Below, piece after piece: positions 47,201 through 57,675 of a stretch of DNA of 64,000 nt. Under the pieces are notes generated by a model that had not been told where the DNA came from, did no database searches, and saw only the letters and a list, made by a program, of their open reading frames with translations. Origin of the DNA: Magnolia sinica (lineage: Eukaryota; Streptophyta; Magnoliopsida; Magnoliales; Magnoliaceae); assembly GCF_029962835.1 (NCBI RefSeq), contig NC_080584.1:83418862-83482861 (forward strand), read 5' to 3'. Position numbers and translations under genes: made by a program. Each line of letters opens with the position of its first letter. Positions within the stretch are counted from its first letter, which is position 1.

Positions 47201-49161
47201 CCCCACTTGGAGACAAGCTAACATATATATATATATTTCATCCAGTGACGTCCAGCGTCCCTGGACGTTGCACACGCATGGAAGCCTTGCTCAAGTGGGC
47301 CACCTCATGGTGAGTGGTGTGTGTACAACACCTAAAAGGTGAGCCCCACTTCTAGATATTTTGGATAGAAATACATACTTCATAGTGGGGTCCATTCAAG
47401 TGGGCCACACAACCTCATTATCACAAAAAGAAAAAAATAAATAAATAAAATAAAAGGAAGAGAGATAGAGAGTGAGACCGTGTGATGGAGGGACCCCGGC
47501 ACTATGGGCCCTCCCTTGCACTAAATCATACATCAAGTGGGTCCCGTTACATGTGGGCCCATGGAATTGAAATCCAACGGTGGAGATCCCTTCTCCACTA
47601 AAATAAACGGTCTAGATGACCCTAAGCATGCAAGGAAATAAACATCATGATGGGGTCCATGGAGAATGGCCCCATCATGGAATGATCATGATGATCCAAG
47701 TGGGCCATCGGCCACATTTTAGGGTCCACAGTGAGATCCAAACCATTGATCGGTTGGCCTCACTTGGCCCATCTTAAAAATATCAAAATCTACCCTATCA
47801 AAACACCCACCACTTGATCTTCTTGCTCCCTTGGCTTCCTTAGCTCCTTGTGCTTCTCTTTGATGGAGGAAGATGGGAAATGGATGGTTGAGATGAGAGA
47901 TGAAGGGGTGGGAAAGGTGGGCCTCACAAATGAAATTTTCTCACCATGGGAGGACCATACGTATGAATTTTGCTATGGGAGAGTATGGAATGAGAGAGAG
48001 ACTTGTAAGGGAGAGAGAGAGAGAGAGAGATGGAGTGATGGAGTGATGGGGGATGGTTTGGGTTGAAAAATTGCAAAAAGGGGTATGGTTGATGTTGAAA
48101 ATGGGAAAAAGAGGAGTGGTGAGGTGGAAAGAGGGTAGACTTTTGAAAAAGGTGGAGATGGGTTGTTGTACTTAAGGTATGGGATGCTTTAATGGTTGAT
48201 TGATGGGACTAATTATAGAGATTCCCTCGAAATCCGCAACGCGCGGTGTTTCTTCGGAATAAACGCTGATCAGCATCTTCTTGCCTGGGTATCGGTTCGG
48301 TGCGCAAGTCACGGCGTTGGAACCGCGGCGACGACGCGGTTGCTATGATATAACTTTCGGACCAAGCCGACGTCGGTGCGCGGGACCTGGCTTAGGATCG
48401 TGCGCAAACACCGAATACGGTGCGAAGGTTGCCGAAATTTGACCGGAAAGACCGCGGAAGCCTACGGAACGGTACGGTCTAGGATACGGGGCTTACACTA
48501 ATCTCGTGAATTAGTTACCACACACACACACACACATATATCACATGTGCCACATGTGCCATATATATCTTTTACTTATAATAAGTTCGATAAAAATGCT
48601 TGTTTACTTGGTAGTAGGGCTGTACATCGAGCCGAGTCGAGTCGAGGTGGGTCAAGCTTGTCTTGGTTCGTCTATGCTCTCCTCAAGTTCGATCTCGAGC
48701 TTACCATTGGAGCTTGACTTGTTTGCCAAATCTTTCAAGGTGAGCCAGTGGATTGAGTCGATGCGAGCTTACCTCGAGTCGAGTCTGCTCCCAACCTGAC
48801 CCAATCCAGCACCCAACTGGCACCTGACTTAACCCAACCCAACTGACCCAACCCCCAAATCAAATATTCAAATAATAATAATATATAGCCATAGAGGGTA
48901 TCTTGTTGTTTGTGCTGAGAGAGAGAAAGAGAGAAAGAGAGAGAGAGAGGAGCTCAAGTGTGACAAGTTAGGTAAAGAAGCAACGGATGGGTATGATATG
49001 ATTTAAGTTTTAAATTTTTTAATTTTTAAATATAATATAATATAATATATATTCGAGTCGAGTTGAGCTCGAGCCGAGCCGGGTTCGAGGCGAGTCAAGT
49101 TAAGCTCTAATATATTCAAACTTGGCTTGTTTTCAAAACAAGCTGGGTCATATGAAGCTTG

Positions 49162-49904
49162 TGTTGGGAGCCGTTACACAAAACCTTAAGATCTAACCTC
49201 CCAAAAATACCAGAATTATGGGATAATAATACAATGAAATAAATTAAAGCACAAACCACGACACAAGAGATTTTTACGTGAAAAACCCTCAAAGAGGTAA
49301 AAATCATGAGACCTCATCCATAGCAATAATTCACTATGAAATAGAACGTTACAATCGATCACAAGCACACACCGCTTGGATCAAACCTTCTTCACTCACG
49401 CATGAGTAGATGAACAATAAGAGAATAAAAGAAAAATAGAGAGATCTTACCGATCACGAGAATGTAGAAGCGCTGAGATGTCGAGTGCACAGTAGATCAC
49501 CTATACGAGCAGAACCTCTCTTCCACAAACTTTCTCTCTCTCTTTCTCTCTTTCGCTCACCCTTTGATAGCCCTAAACCCTTTAGCAAACTATTGGAAAG
49601 CTTTAGAAAACTCTCTTATATTACCTAGAAAAGCATTAGGAACTCCTATTTATAGTTTAGGCAACTCTCTTTCGCACCTCTTGCGAAACCGCCTCAAATT
49701 TACGCACTCCGCACAAAATCCGGACATGAATTTGCGTAACCTCGACTGATCAAGCAGAGTCCTCGACTGATCGAGCACCTTCCTCGAATGGTCGAGCACC
49801 TTGGAATTTTCAAACCAAAAACTCGCTGGACTTTGAGTCAAGTGCCACTCGACTAGTCGAGTACCATCCTCGACCGGTCGAGCCATGAGGAGGAAATCTC
49901 ATCA
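49162..49904 (-). repeat. 3' LTR of the copia element
   Basis: On the minus strand starts TGATGAGATTTCCTCC and ends GGCTCCCAACA. A CTATAAATAG box lies at about 49647-49656. Ends CTCGACYGGTCGAG-rich at its 5' side. It aligns along most of its length with 53923-54636, with substitutions roughly every ten bases. Confidence 0.8.
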
Positions 49905-49918
49905 AATCTCCCCCTTTC
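49905..49918 (-). other. Polypurine tract of the copia element
   Basis: AAAGGGGGAGATT on the minus strand, directly before the 3' LTR, preceded by a GAGTCGG context: the expected start site for plus-strand DNA synthesis. Confidence 0.7.
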
Positions 49919-50051
49919 CGACTCAGGAGAAATTTGTCATCTTTAAGCCAGCTAGGTTTTTACAAATCTCAAACTTACCCTTAAGCAATGCCTTGGTCAT
50001 CATGTTTGACCCGTTATCGTCCATGTGGACCTTCTCAAGCTGTAACACCTA

Positions 50052-50566
50052 TTATTCCAAAGTATCCCTAATCCAGTGATACTGAATCTCTATGTGCTTC
50101 GACTTGGAGTGCTGACTTCGATTCTTGCTCAAGTGCATAGTACTTTGACTATCGCAATAGACCACGTGTTGCTCCTGCTTCAGGCTAAGTTCCTGTAGGA
50201 ACCTCTTCATCCAAAGCATCTCTTTACATGCCTCTGTTACTGCAATGTACTCGGCTTCCATCGTCGACAATGCTACCACCTTCTGTAGCTTGCTTTGCCA
50301 AGAGACTGCTCCCCCTGCAAACGTGAATATGAACCATAACATAGGCTTAACTTGAATATGTTACCTGCCATACCTGCATCTGTGTAGCCCTCTAACACAA
50401 GTTTTCTGTCACCATAGCATAGGCTTAACTTGGATGAGCCTCTTAGATACTGCAGTATCCATTTTACCGCTGCCCAATGCTCTTTGCCAGGATTGACAAG
50501 ATACCAACTGACAACACCAACCGCATATGCTATATCTAGACGCGTACACACCATAGCATACATCAA
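50052..50566 (-). pseudogene. copia RNase H region
   Basis: Two overlapping frames (50273-50566 and 50052-50342) give RVT_2-end and RNase H motifs in order: ARLDIAYAVG-like, WAAVKWILQYLRG, then KVVALSTMEAEYIA, EACKEMLWMKRF and YCDSQS. The frame changes between them within a short duplicated FKLSLCYG segment (about 50345-50430), so the region is broken. Confidence 0.8.
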
Positions 50567-50569
50567 ACT

Positions 50570-51697
50570 TCATACTACTGACGCGTAGGGTATCTTCTGC
50601 ATCTCATCCACCTCTACCTTCATCTTGGGACACTGCCTGTTGCTCAATCTGAAGTGACCATCCAGTGGAGTACTGACCGGCTTCGCTGCATTCATATTGA
50701 ACTGCTGTAGGACTTTCTCAATATACCGCTCTTGTAACAGCCAAAACTTCTTGCTGCTTCTGTCACGGGTTATCTCCATTCCTATGCTTTGTTTAGCCGG
50801 GCCCAAGTCTTTCATCGCAAATGACTTGCCCAACTCCTGTTTCAGCCTTTCAATCTTCTTGACGTCTTTTCCCATGATGAGCATGTCATCAACGTATAAT
50901 AGCAGAACTAAGAAATCACCATCTGACAACTTGCGTGGAAACACACAGTGGTCCGACTCTGTTCTGTCATATCCATGCTTTAACATGAACGAGTTGAATT
51001 TTTTGTACCATTGCCTTGGAGATTGTTTCGGCTCATATAAGCTCTTCCTTAGCCTACATATCATATGCTCTTTGTCCTTGACTTCAAACCCCTCTGGTCG
51101 GTGCATGTAGATCTCTTCGTCTAGGTTACCATGAAGAAAGATAGTTTTAACTTCTAACTACTCTATCTCCAAATCTATGCTAGCCACCAACCCAAGCAAC
51201 ACCCTTATGGATGTCATCTTCACCACTGGTGAGAATATCTCCTCGAAGTCTATATATTTCCTCTGATCAAACCCTTTCACCACAAGTTTGGCCTTGAACC
51301 TTGCTTGTGAGTTCTTTTGCTCTATCTTCTTTCTGAACACCCACTTGTTGCTTAGAGCTTTCTTACTCTTAGGCAATTTCATCATATCATAGGTGTGGTT
51401 CTTATGCAAGGATTTCATCTCCTCTTGCATAGCTTTCAACCACTCCCCCTTATACTCATCGGCTAGAGCCTCAGAATAGTCTTCTGGATCTCCCCCATCA
51501 GTGAGCATAATGTACTCATACGGCGAGTACCTCTTAGACGGCTGTCTGTCCCTAGATGACCTCCTCACCTGTGGCTTAATAGGTGGATCAAGTGGGGGCT
51601 GCTCTCCCGGTCCATCTTCTGTAGGAACTCCCTCGTCCTCTACACCTTGTTGTACTCCCCCGTCATCAGGCACCACGGGAGGAGTAACCGGATCCAT
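50570..51697 (-). pseudogene. copia reverse transcriptase region
   Basis: 51158-51697 carries a Pro/Glu-rich linker (PPVVPDDGG), SSRDRQPSKRYSPYEYI and the RVT_2 start (WLKAMQEEMKSLHKN, NKWVFRKK). 50570-51106 carries SLYEPKQSPRQWYKKF, the catalytic LLLYVDDMLI and MEITRDRSSKKFWLLQ. A break at 51107-51157 separates the two frames; expected residues between are partly present in another frame. Confidence 0.85.
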
Positions 51698-51958
51698 ATC
51701 CTCTAGCTATCTTGAACTAAGCTACGTCTTTTCTAGCTTACAAATGTCTTCAATACATTAGTCTTCAAAGAAAACTACATCTATGCTCCTGACGAGCTTC
51801 TTCTTAATCAGATCCCACAATCTGTAGCTGAACTTTTCATCCCCATACCCCAAGAACACACATTGCCTGATCTTCATATCGAGCTTGGACCTCTCGTCCT
51901 TTGGTACATGAATGGATACCCAATATCCAAACACCCTAAGATGACTGTACGATGGATC

Positions 51959-52534
51959 TTATCCAATCCACACCTTCTCGGGTACTTCTCCATTCAACGG
52001 GGCTGATAGAGACCTGTTTATCAAATATACTGCCGTGTGTACTCCCCATAACGTCTTGGGCAACTTCGCATGGGATAACATGCATCTAATTCTCTCTACA
52101 ATGGTGTGATTCATTCGCTCAGCTACACTATTATGCTGGGAGGTCTTAGAAACAGTCTGTTCATGCCGTATACCTAGGTACTCACAATACTCATGAAAGT
52201 CACCGATGTATTTACCACCATTGTCAATGTGGATGCAATTCAATGATCTACCTGTCTCTCTCTCGATCTTAGCATGAAAAATTTTAAACACACCAAAGAC
52301 CTCGTCCGTAGATTTCAAAGCATAAACCCAAACCCTCCTAGATGCATCATCTATAAAAGTGACAAAATACAATGCCCCACCCAAGGTTTTTGTCCTCATA
52401 AGACCACAAACATCAGAATAAACCAAATCTAATGCATGCACTTTATTAACATCATAAGCAGATTTAACAAATGAAACTCTATGTTGTTTTCCTGATAAAC
52501 AATCAATATAGGTTTTGAGAGATATACCTATCAC
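51959..52534 (-). pseudogene. copia integrase core
   Basis: 191-codon open segment. CLSGKQHR precedes the rve core: first Asp in YSDVCG, second in IHIDNGGKYIG, Glu in HNSVAERMN, so the D,D,E triad is visible. FVTFIDDASRRVWVY and LWGVHTAVYLINRS are typical copia core motifs. The upstream zinc-finger part is out of frame. Confidence 0.85.
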
Positions 52535-52969
52535 GTCTGGAAGGAGTCACTTCTTTACTAGTACTGAAGCCCTTTTTCACTCATGTGGCCTAAGTGCCTA
52601 TGCCATATGTTAATAGCTAAATCTTCCGCTGCGTTCAACCCACCCTTGCATACAATGACACTTACCTTGTAAAGGATGCAACACTTCTTTCTTCTGGCCG
52701 TGATCAATGAACCTTTGATGAGCTTCCAGCGCCCACCAAAAAATCAACTTTCATAGTCATCATCATCCAACCTTTCCGTTGACATCAAGTTGAGACGAAG
52801 GTCTGGAATGTGCCTCATATCCCTGAGAACCAATGTGCAGCCCACATCGGTCTTCACACAAATATCACAGACCCTTACGATCTTCGATATGCCAAAATTT
52901 CTCATCTTCACGGTCCCAAAGTCACTTGACTTGTAGCTTGTGAAAAAATCCCTTCATGGAGTCGCATGA

Positions 52970-53846
52970 AACGAGGCTCCCGAGTCTATCACTCAGTCAG
53001 TGTCCTGACTCATAGCCGTGAGATAAATATCATGATCTGCTGAAAGAATAACTATAATGTCGTCATCTGAAGCGACCGCAGTGGAATCTGATTCATCTTC
53101 TTTCTCCTTTCTTTTTCCTTTCTTATCATTCTTCTTCTTATGACATTCATGCTTGTAATGGCCCTTCTTGCCACATTTTCAGCATTCAATATCTTTCCTG
53201 GTACTCGACTTGCCTCTTGATTTATTTCGGGCCTTCCCGCCCTTTCTGTTATTTTCTCTCCCCCGTTCTTATGTCACAAGGGCCTCTTGCTGAGTAAACC
53301 CATGAGACTTCCTCCTTGTCTCCTCATTGAAGAGACAACTAGTTACTTGTTCCATGGACACCTTTCCGTCTGGCACGGAATTACTCAGAGACACCACCTC
53401 TCCCAATTATCAGGCAATGAGCTAAGTAATAACAAAGCCTGTAATTCATCGTCCAAGACCATCCTCATAGCGAATAGCTGGTTCAATATATTGCTGACTT
53501 CATTAATATACTTAGTCACAGAACCATCATCTTTGAACTTGAGATTCACAAGTCGTCTTATCAGAAAAATTTTATTACCGGCTGTTTTCCTCTCATACAG
53601 CCCTTGCAGTTTCAGTCATAGGCTAGCGGCTGAGGTCTCCGTAGACACATGGTGGAATACGGAATCGTCCAGCCATTATCTAATAAACCCCACCGCTTTC
53701 CGATCCAACTTCTTCCAATCATCATTTGACATATCCTTTGACTTTGCTAATATGCCTTGAATTGGAGAATATAAGTCCTTGCAATAAAGCAAGTCATCCA
53801 TCTTAGCCTTCCATATGGTCCAGTTAGAACCATTGAGACTGATCAT
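52970..53846 (-). pseudogene. copia gag and protease region
   Basis: ATG at 53844-53846 starts SLNGSNWTIWKAKMDDLLY, a TNT1-type gag opening, followed by LKLQGLYERKT and NEVSNILNQLFAM segments with several stops. The CCHC knuckle (CGKKGHYKHEC) at about 53150-53185 has a stop at 53179-53181 where the second residue after the first Cys should be. The protease motif DSGAS is at 52975-52986, followed by a stop after HATP. Confidence 0.75.
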
Positions 53847-53906
53847 CCTTAATGAGCCACCTTCTATAATTCAGAACCGATCCCACTTCGTTCAACCAAC
53901 CTGAAC

Positions 53907-53918
53907 GCTTTAATACCA
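53907..53918 (-). other. Primer-binding site of the copia element
   Basis: TGGTATTAAAGC on the minus strand, a two-mismatch form of TGGTATCAGAGC, four bases from the LTR end at 53923. Confidence 0.75.
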
Positions 53919-53922
53919 CTTT

Positions 53923-54660
53923 TGTTGGGAGCTGTTGCACAAAACCTTAGGATCCAGCCTCCCAAAAATATTAGAATTATGGGATAATAATACAATGAAG
54001 TAAATCAAAGAACAAACTACACGACATAAGAGATTTTGACATGAAAAACCTTCAAAGAGGTAAAAACCATGGGACCTCGTCCAGAGCAACAATCCACGAT
54101 GAAGTAGAACATTACAACTGATCACGAGCACACACCGCTTGGATCAAACCTTCTTCACTCACGCAAGAGTAGATGAACAATAAGAGAATAAAAGAAAAAT
54201 GGAGAGATCTCACCGATCACGAGGACGTAGAAGCGCTGAGATGTCGAGTGCATAGTAGATCACCTCTACGAGCAGAACCTCCCTTCCACAAGCTTTCTCT
54301 CTCTCTTTCTCTTACCCTTTGATAGCCCTAAACCTTTTAGTAAACCCTTGCAAAGCTTTAGGAAACTCTCTTACATTATCTCGAAAAGCCCTAGGAACCA
54401 TTATTTATAATTTAGACAACTTCCTTTCGCACCTCTTGCGAAACCGCCTCAAATTTACGCATTCCGCACAACATTCAGATATGAATTTGCATAACCTCAA
54501 TTGGTCGAGCAGAGTCCTCGACCAAAAGCTCGCTTGACTTTGGGTCGAGCACTTTGGAATTTCCAAACCAAAAGCTCACTGAACTTTGAGTCGAGCGCCA
54601 CTTGACTGGTCGAGCACTACCCTCGACCGGTCAAGCAAAGTGGCTCGCCTCGAGTCATCA
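53923..54660 (-). repeat. 5' LTR of the copia element
   Basis: Plus-strand start TGTTGGGAGCTGTTGCAC matches the left LTR start TGTTGGGAGCCGTTACAC. The match is good to about 54636 (CTCGACCGGTC) and then fades; the GAGTCATCA at 54652-54660 may be the terminus. Confidence 0.75.
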
Positions 54661-54879
54661 TTTGAGTCAAGTCAAGTCGAACTAGATTGAGCCAAGCTGA
54701 GCTAGCTTTTCGAACTAGTTTGGCTCGTATACAACCCTACCTGGTAACTTTGTATGTCATTCAATTGTCGTTTTATAAGCATGAGTAGTTTTGTAATTCG
54801 TCTATGGATAGTGCAATTTGCATTCTACTCCATTTACCTTCCTTTAGCCATGACACAAATGTTTCATACCACTTCCACA

Positions 54880-55266
54880 CACTATAAGAATATGGGGCTT
54901 TATCGGCGGCCAAAAACGCCCGTAAAAGTTCAAAAAACTGCTGGTAATTCTTTTACTGGTGGTCGTATATCCGCCGATAAAAGGGGGTGTCGCTGTATCT
55001 TTTACCGACGCTTTTGATGGCCGCTGCTATAACGAAGACTTTTACTGGTGATTATTATTTTTTACCGCGCTTCTGCTAGCGGCGGGTAAAGCCAGAAGAA
55101 GCACTGGTAAAAATTATAAAAGTATGGATAAAAACTGTAAAAATTGCCGATAAAAATGCGGGCGGTGGCTTATTCATACACTGGCAGCCATGTAAAAATG
55201 CCGCTGATTCACATAAACACTGACGGTTTTGTTTTGACCGCTGTAATACATGTATTTCTTGTACTG
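54880..55266. mobile_element. CACTA (En/Spm-type) non-autonomous element
   Basis: 387 bp from CACTATAAGAATATGGGG to TTTCTTGTACTG (inverted CAGTACAAGAAA). Flanked by aca on both sides (54877-54879, 55267-55269), the 3-bp duplication expected of CACTA elements. The interior is full of ACCGNCGC and its inverse, the usual subterminal repeats. No transposase. Confidence 0.8.
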
Positions 55267-55545
55267 ACATGAAAAAACAAAAGAAAAAAAAGAGGGAAAG
55301 AGAAAAAGAGAAAAAGTTAGCCTTGTTCTTAGCACTTTCAAAGAGCTCTCCCAAAGCGCACCTCACACGCAGAGGATTGCTCACCTACGCACCTTCTCAT
55401 GTGAGAGCACAGAATCTGAACGGTTCACGTGATATGGCACCCCTTGAAACCTCGCTGGCCCAATTTCCAGCCAAATCCCAAACTTTAGTGGGCCATAGCA
55501 AAGAGAAATGCAAGTCAAGGGAGGAAACTCAAAAAACCAGGGTTG

Positions 55546-56051
55546 CCTACGGACGCTGACAGTAGCCAGGTGGTCTGTGGCCCCCACATCATGATGTATG
55601 TGTTTCATCCATTCCATCCATCTAGTTTTCCATATCAGATCATTTTACGGAATGATCTAAAAAATGAAACACGCAGATCTCAAGTGGACCACACTATAAC
55701 AAAACAGTGGTGATTGGACGCCTACCCTTAAAAAACGTTCTAGGCCCACTGTAATGTTTATTTTCCATCCAACCTGTTGATCATATCACAAAGACCTGGA
55801 CGAAGGGAAAATACAAATATCAGCTTCATCCAAAACTTTTGTGGCCACCAAAAGTTTTTAATGGTGGACGTTCAATCACCACTGTTTACTGTGGTTTGGT
55901 TGCGTATATGATTTTTATCTGCATCATGTTTTGGCTCATGCCATAAAATGATATGTAAATATGGATGAACAGTATGGATAAAACACATACAATATTGTAG
56001 GGCCCATGGAGCACCATCCAATAGCTACTGGCTACGCACAACGTCTGTAGG
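55546..56051. mobile_element. Complete palindromic MULE-type MITE
   Basis: Ends CCTACGGACGCTGAC and, inverted, CCTACAGACGTTGTG, both followed by GTAGCCA. All family blocks present in order. A hAT MITE has inserted at its right end. Confidence 0.7.
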
Positions 56052-56666
56052 TAGGGGTTTATACGAACCGAGCTAGCTCAGTTAGCTTGCTCGACTCGAC
56101 TCGAAAAAGCCCGATTCAACTCGGTTCAAAGCTAAGTTCGAGCCAAGTTGAGCTGATTTTTTGAGCTCGAAAATGAGTTCGAACCGAGTTCGAGCAAGCC
56201 CCAGCTCGGCTTGACTCGGATCAAATCTAGCTCGAAGCGAACTCGGATCAAACAAGTTCGGTGACCCAGTTACTTTGCCATTGATGTTGCTCACCGAGTG
56301 TTTGATAAAATGACTTAATGAGGTGGTAGGTATGTACATGAAACAAATATCATTTTTTCTTAATTTTTCTTAGTTTTTATGTTGCTTAGAAGGTGTTTGA
56401 TAAAATATTTGTAAAACCATTGCTTGTATTCCACATACGAAAGGATTTTGAAGGTGTGGTCCATGTATTTGTGAAAATGACTCAACGGCGAACTCGGCTA
56501 GATCTTGGCTCGAACTCAGCCCAAGCTGGCCCGAGCTACTGACCGAAATGAGCCGAGCTTAGGCTCAAGGTCCAAGCCAAGCCACGTTCGAGCTAAGGTT
56601 AGCTAGTGGCCCAGCCGAGCCAAGGTGAGGCCAGCTTGACTCGAATCGACTTGATGTACACCCCTA
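56052..56666. mobile_element. hAT-like GAGC-rich MITE with 8-bp target duplication
   Basis: 615 bp. Ends TAGGGGTTTATACGAACC and, inverted, TAGGGGTGTACATCAAG. Flanks tctgtagg (56044-56051) and tcagtagg (56667-56674) agree at 7 of 8. The middle (TTGATAAAATATTTGTAAAA, TTTGAAGGTGTGG) matches the element at 14342. Confidence 0.8.
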
Positions 56667-56788
56667 TCAGTAGGCTTGGCAATAGGTGGCCTAGGCTCTG
56701 ATTATGAATTAATTAGGTGGAGCCCACCATACCAGACCTATTAAAAATGTTGATATTGCTTGGCCCATGGCTGGGAGCTGATTAGGTG

Positions 56789-57228
56789 CGACCCTTGATT
56801 GTGGGTCCACTTTGATGTATTTGACTACATCCGTCCATCTGTTTTAAAAGCTTATTTTAGGGTATGATCCAGTAAATGAAACAGATTCAAATCCTAGATG
56901 GACCATAGTATAGGAAACAATGGTGATTGACCATTAAAAACTTCTCGTGAACTAAAAAAATCTTTGGACCAAGATGATATTTGTGTGGTCTCTTCATCCA
57001 TGTGTTTGTGAATTTATCAACAGGTTGGATGGAAAATAAACAATATGGTGGAATCTAAGAAGTTTTTAATGGTGAGGATTCAATCATTGACTGTTTCTCG
57101 TGGTGTGGTCCACCTAAGATTTGAGTCAGCTTCATTTTTGTTATCATGCCCTAGAATGAGCTGTCAAAATGGTTGGACGGTGTGGATTTAAGGCACATAC
57201 ATCACTGTAAGCTCCACAGTCAGGGGTC
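56789..57228. mobile_element. Palindromic MULE-type MITE upstream of the PPR gene
   Basis: Left end GACCCTTGATTGTGGGTCC, right end inverted GACCCCTGACTGTGGAGCTT. Complete block order. It stops about 450 bp before the PPR start codon, so it lies in or beside that gene's promoter. Confidence 0.65.
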
Positions 57229-57637
57229 CCCTCCCACCCACCTCAGTGGATCCGGGGTCTCACCTAATCCGCTCCCTCCATTGGCCAGCCCTGATATTGA
57301 AAGGGCCATTCCCCTCTCGTTGTATATGCATCATTCATTTGGGATGACGTGGAATGGGTGTTTAGATCTGAGACGTTCATCATGTGGGCCCCGGGAATCT
57401 ATTAGGCTGGGTATATACACGTGGACATTGGTTATTCATTTCTTAGCCGTCCACTTCCCTGTGCACGTGCGACCCTCAGCATGACTTTCTGGGAAAGTAA
57501 ATACATCATCTGATGAACGGCCAGGATCTCACACGCGTGTGGGTGATTAATACCTCACGATGAGTTGCAACCTTCAAATTCCTCCTCTTTTCAAAGAGAT
57601 GGTGGTTCCGTTAACAGCCGTTAGTTTTTGTTTTTTA

Positions 57638-57640
<3 letters not shown>

Positions 57641-57673
<33 letters not shown>
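57641..57673. repeat. (TC)n tract in the PPR 5' leader
   Basis: Uninterrupted TC repeat ending two bases before the ATG at 57676. CT-rich tracts at this position are common in plant 5' leaders. Confidence 0.85.

Positions 57674-57675
<2 letters not shown>

Larger units (their letters stand above)
44473..48497 (-). mobile_element. Solo LTR of a second long-LTR family
   Basis: 4,025 bp. On the minus strand it runs from TGTAAGCCCCGTATCC to GTTTGGGGCGTGACA. Perfect ctaat duplications flank it (44468-44472, 48498-48502). No gag-pol. Contains, in plus order, a GCCATACCAAGGCCATGC direct repeat (44950-45000), an array of ATGGGCC words, AT and CA microsatellites and MITE-like pieces. Unlike the 1546/17165 family in sequence, apart from similar termini and size. 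Confidence 0.85.
49162..54660 (-). mobile_element. Ty1/copia LTR retrotransposon, decayed
   Basis: Complete in outline on the minus strand: LTR, primer site, gag, protease, integrase, reverse transcriptase, RNase H, polypurine tract, LTR, about 5.5 kb. The order integrase before reverse transcriptase is the copia order. Sequence style (gag start, SNG-type segments, PLNGEVPEKVW after integrase) resembles TNT1/Tork-lineage elements. Stops and frameshifts in gag, protease and pol, plus visibly diverged LTRs, make it an old inactive copy. The right LTR terminus and the 5-bp duplication are not clear. Confidence 0.85.
48615..54739. mobile_element. hAT-like GAGC-rich MITE split by a copia element
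   Basis: Left part 48615-49161 begins TAGGGCTGTACATCGAGCC; right part ends GGCTCGTATACAACCCTA (54739). Flanks cttggtag (48607-48614) and cctggtaa (54740-54747) agree at 6 of 8 positions. Same CGAGCC/GAGTCGAG composition as the elements at 14342 and 56052. The copia element lies between 49162 and about 54660. Confidence 0.7.

Noticed and set aside
53287-53760. 157-codon plus-strand frame
   Set aside because: It is antisense to the copia gag region on the minus strand.
57628-57675. N-terminal extension of the PPR frame through the TC repeat
   Set aside because: It would need a TTG start and would encode a Ser-Leu run from the microsatellite; the ATG at 57676 gives a normal presequence.
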